Assembly (NCBI GenBank): GCA_023957475.1
Contig: JAMLHA010000007.1
Coordinates: 114,896-178,895 of the forward strand
Source of the DNA: Crocinitomicaceae bacterium
Lineage (GTDB): Bacteria; Bacteroidota; Bacteroidia; Flavobacteriales_D; Crocinitomicaceae
Reading direction: 5' to 3'
Length of the DNA stretch: 64,000 nucleotides
Below are positions 63,087-64,000 of the stretch, piece after piece. The notes under the pieces are model-generated. The model worked only from the letters and a program-made list of their open reading frames with translations, was not told where the DNA came from and made no database searches. A program made the translations under genes and the position numbers. Positions within the stretch are counted from its first letter, which is position 1. Every line of letters starts with the position of its first letter.

Positions 63087-63946
63087 ATTATCTTTGTGGA
63101 TTGGTCGGGATAAACAGACAGTATTATTACCGTAGTTTTTGGATTAAAAAAGAAAAACAGCAGAAAGTAAACCAAGTTATATCGCTTACTAATGACGTTC
63201 GCAGTAAGATGCCTCGCATAGGAACTCGCAAGCTTTACTTCCTATTAAGAGAGCCTTTACAAGAGATGCACATCGGTAGAGATAAGCTGTTTAAAATTCT
63301 AAAAGCAAACAACATGCTTATACAACCAAAAAGAAGTTATCGAATAACAACAAACTCGCATCATCGTTTTTATAAACACAAGAACTTAGTTGAAGACCTT
63401 GTTATAAAACGACCTGAGCAAGTCTGGGTATCTGATATAACTTACCTTGGGGGGCGGGATAAAAACTGTTACTTAGCATTGATAACAGATGCTTACTCTA
63501 AGAAGATAATGGGATATGATGTCTCTAATAGTCTTGCAACCACTGGTACGTTAAGAGCTTTAAAAATGGCTGTTAAAAACAGAATGTATAAAGATAAACT
63601 AATACACCATTCTGATAGGGGAATACAATATTGTAGTGATAACTATCAAGAAGCTTTAAGTAAAGCAAATATAACACCCAGTATGACTGAGAAGTACGAT
63701 CCTTATGCGAATGCGGTTGCTGAACGAATAAACGGTATTCTAAAGCAAGAGTTTTTTCTTGAAGAATACAATATAGACTTGTCTATGATGAAGAAGGTGG
63801 TTAAAGATGCAGTGAGTATTTATAATGATTATAGACCTCATTATTCATGTCATATGAACACACCAAATAAGATGCATAGACAAAGAAAAATAAATATGAG
63901 AACGTATAAAAAAATTAAGCTGGAGGAACTAGTTCCTCCAGCTTAA
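63035..63946 (+). CDS. IS3-family transposase OrfB (DDE integrase domain), reached by frameshift
   Basis: The reading frame is -1 relative to orfA. Its integrase core starts near 63101; there is no ATG there (the first possible start is TTG), so expression is most likely through the OrfAB fusion. The rve domain shows the catalytic triad: the first Asp in VWVSDITYLGG, the second in HHSDRGIQYCS and the Glu in NAVAERINGILKQEF. The HTH_21 region RSKMPRIGTRKLYFLL precedes it. All catalytic residues and both ends are present, so the element may be active. Confidence 0.88.
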   Translation, partial: LLTRSVQKISKEREKPINYLCGLVGINRQYYYRSFWIKKEKQQKVNQVISLTNDVRSKMPRIGTRKLYFLLREPLQEMHIGRDKLFKILKANNMLIQPKRSYRITTNSHHRFYKHKNLVEDLVIKRPEQVWVSDITYLGGRDKNCYLALITDAYSKKIMGYDVSNSLATTGTLRALKMAVKNRMYKDKLIHHSDRGIQYCSDNYQEALSKANITPSMTEKYDPYANAVAERINGILKQEFFLEEYNIDLSMMKKVVKDAVSIYNDYRPHYSCHMNTPNKMHRQRKINMRTYKKIKLEELVPPA

Positions 63947-64000
63947 TAAAAATGTTTAAATTTGTAGTATAAACTTGTAACGCTTATTTAGGACTACACA

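Larger units (their letters stand above)
62614..64000 (+). mobile_element. IS3-family insertion sequence
   Basis: About 1387 bases, bounded by imperfect 25-base inverted repeats: left TGTCCCGTCCTAACATAGCG from 62614, right (complement) TGTGTAGTCCTAAATAAGCG from 64000, both continuing TTACA; 19 or so of 25 positions agree and the ends are TG...CA. Inside are orfA and orfB in the arrangement of IS3 elements. The right end coincides with the window end, so the target-site duplication cannot be checked. It lies ten bases after the tRNA-His terminator. Confidence 0.85.

Overview
The window is from an AT-rich genome of the phylum Bacteroidota, most likely order Flavobacteriales (a Fluviicola/Crocinitomicaceae-like lineage is a guess). 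The evidence is six secreted proteins ending in type IX secretion (T9SS) type A sorting domains, Bacteroidota promoter boxes of the TTG-N(17-22)-TAnnTTTG type with little Shine-Dalgarno signal, and lineage-typical families: DUF4286, BatA, DUF1015, SiaC/DUF1987, the BaiN-like flavoprotein, YwqK-like repeats and the S9B dipeptidyl peptidase. Most of the window is ordinary core chromosome, and only the right half has a marked accessory character.

Layout. 1-3.7 kb: N-terminus of a divergent membrane sensor kinase, aconitase, then a palindromic intergenic repeat. 3.7-13 kb: small membrane protein, phosphodiester glycosidase-like lipoprotein, rsmA with DUF4286, an M43 metalloprotease, dus, queA, a secreted unknown, fabG and sucD. 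13-17.6 kb: a large ABC-2 half-transporter and two exported unknowns. 17.6-21.4 kb: a membrane-anchored MutS homologue, then SiaC, coaE, an unknown and a PaaI thioesterase. 21.4-28.2 kb: lipoprotein, then tightly overlapping BatA-type protein, dihydroorotase-like protein and phospholipid methyltransferase, DUF1015 and exonuclease III. 28.2-34 kb: a 22-bp tandem repeat before an AAA/DUF4143 ATPase, lpdA and a secreted CocE/X-Pro hydrolase. 34-38.2 kb: unknown, BaiN-like flavoprotein, YwqK repeat protein, DUF3365 heme lipoprotein, small membrane protein and SMR exporter. 38.2-51.3 kb: T9SS cargo, membrane protein, agmatinase, DPP-IV, ECF sigma/anti-sigma pair with a third gene, cutC, GH20 hexosaminidase and polA.

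51.3-57.2 kb is accessory: clusters of short hairpin repeats flank two tandem paralogous outer-membrane-type proteins, a DUF5060-like glycosidase and a tail-fibre-like gene broken by one in-frame TAA. 57.2-62.4 kb is the most interesting region. It is a four-gene minus-strand operon behind a cobalamin riboswitch with its own terminator. The genes encode a T9SS-exported DUF4465 protein, a TonB-dependent receptor, a BtuG-like beta-propeller lipoprotein and a second T9SS-exported surface protein. It reads as a vitamin B12 capture and uptake system that uses two T9SS cargo proteins beside the receptor and propeller. The window ends with tRNA-His and one IS3-family element (62614-64000) whose orfB appears to be reached by a -1 frameshift at A AAA AAC.
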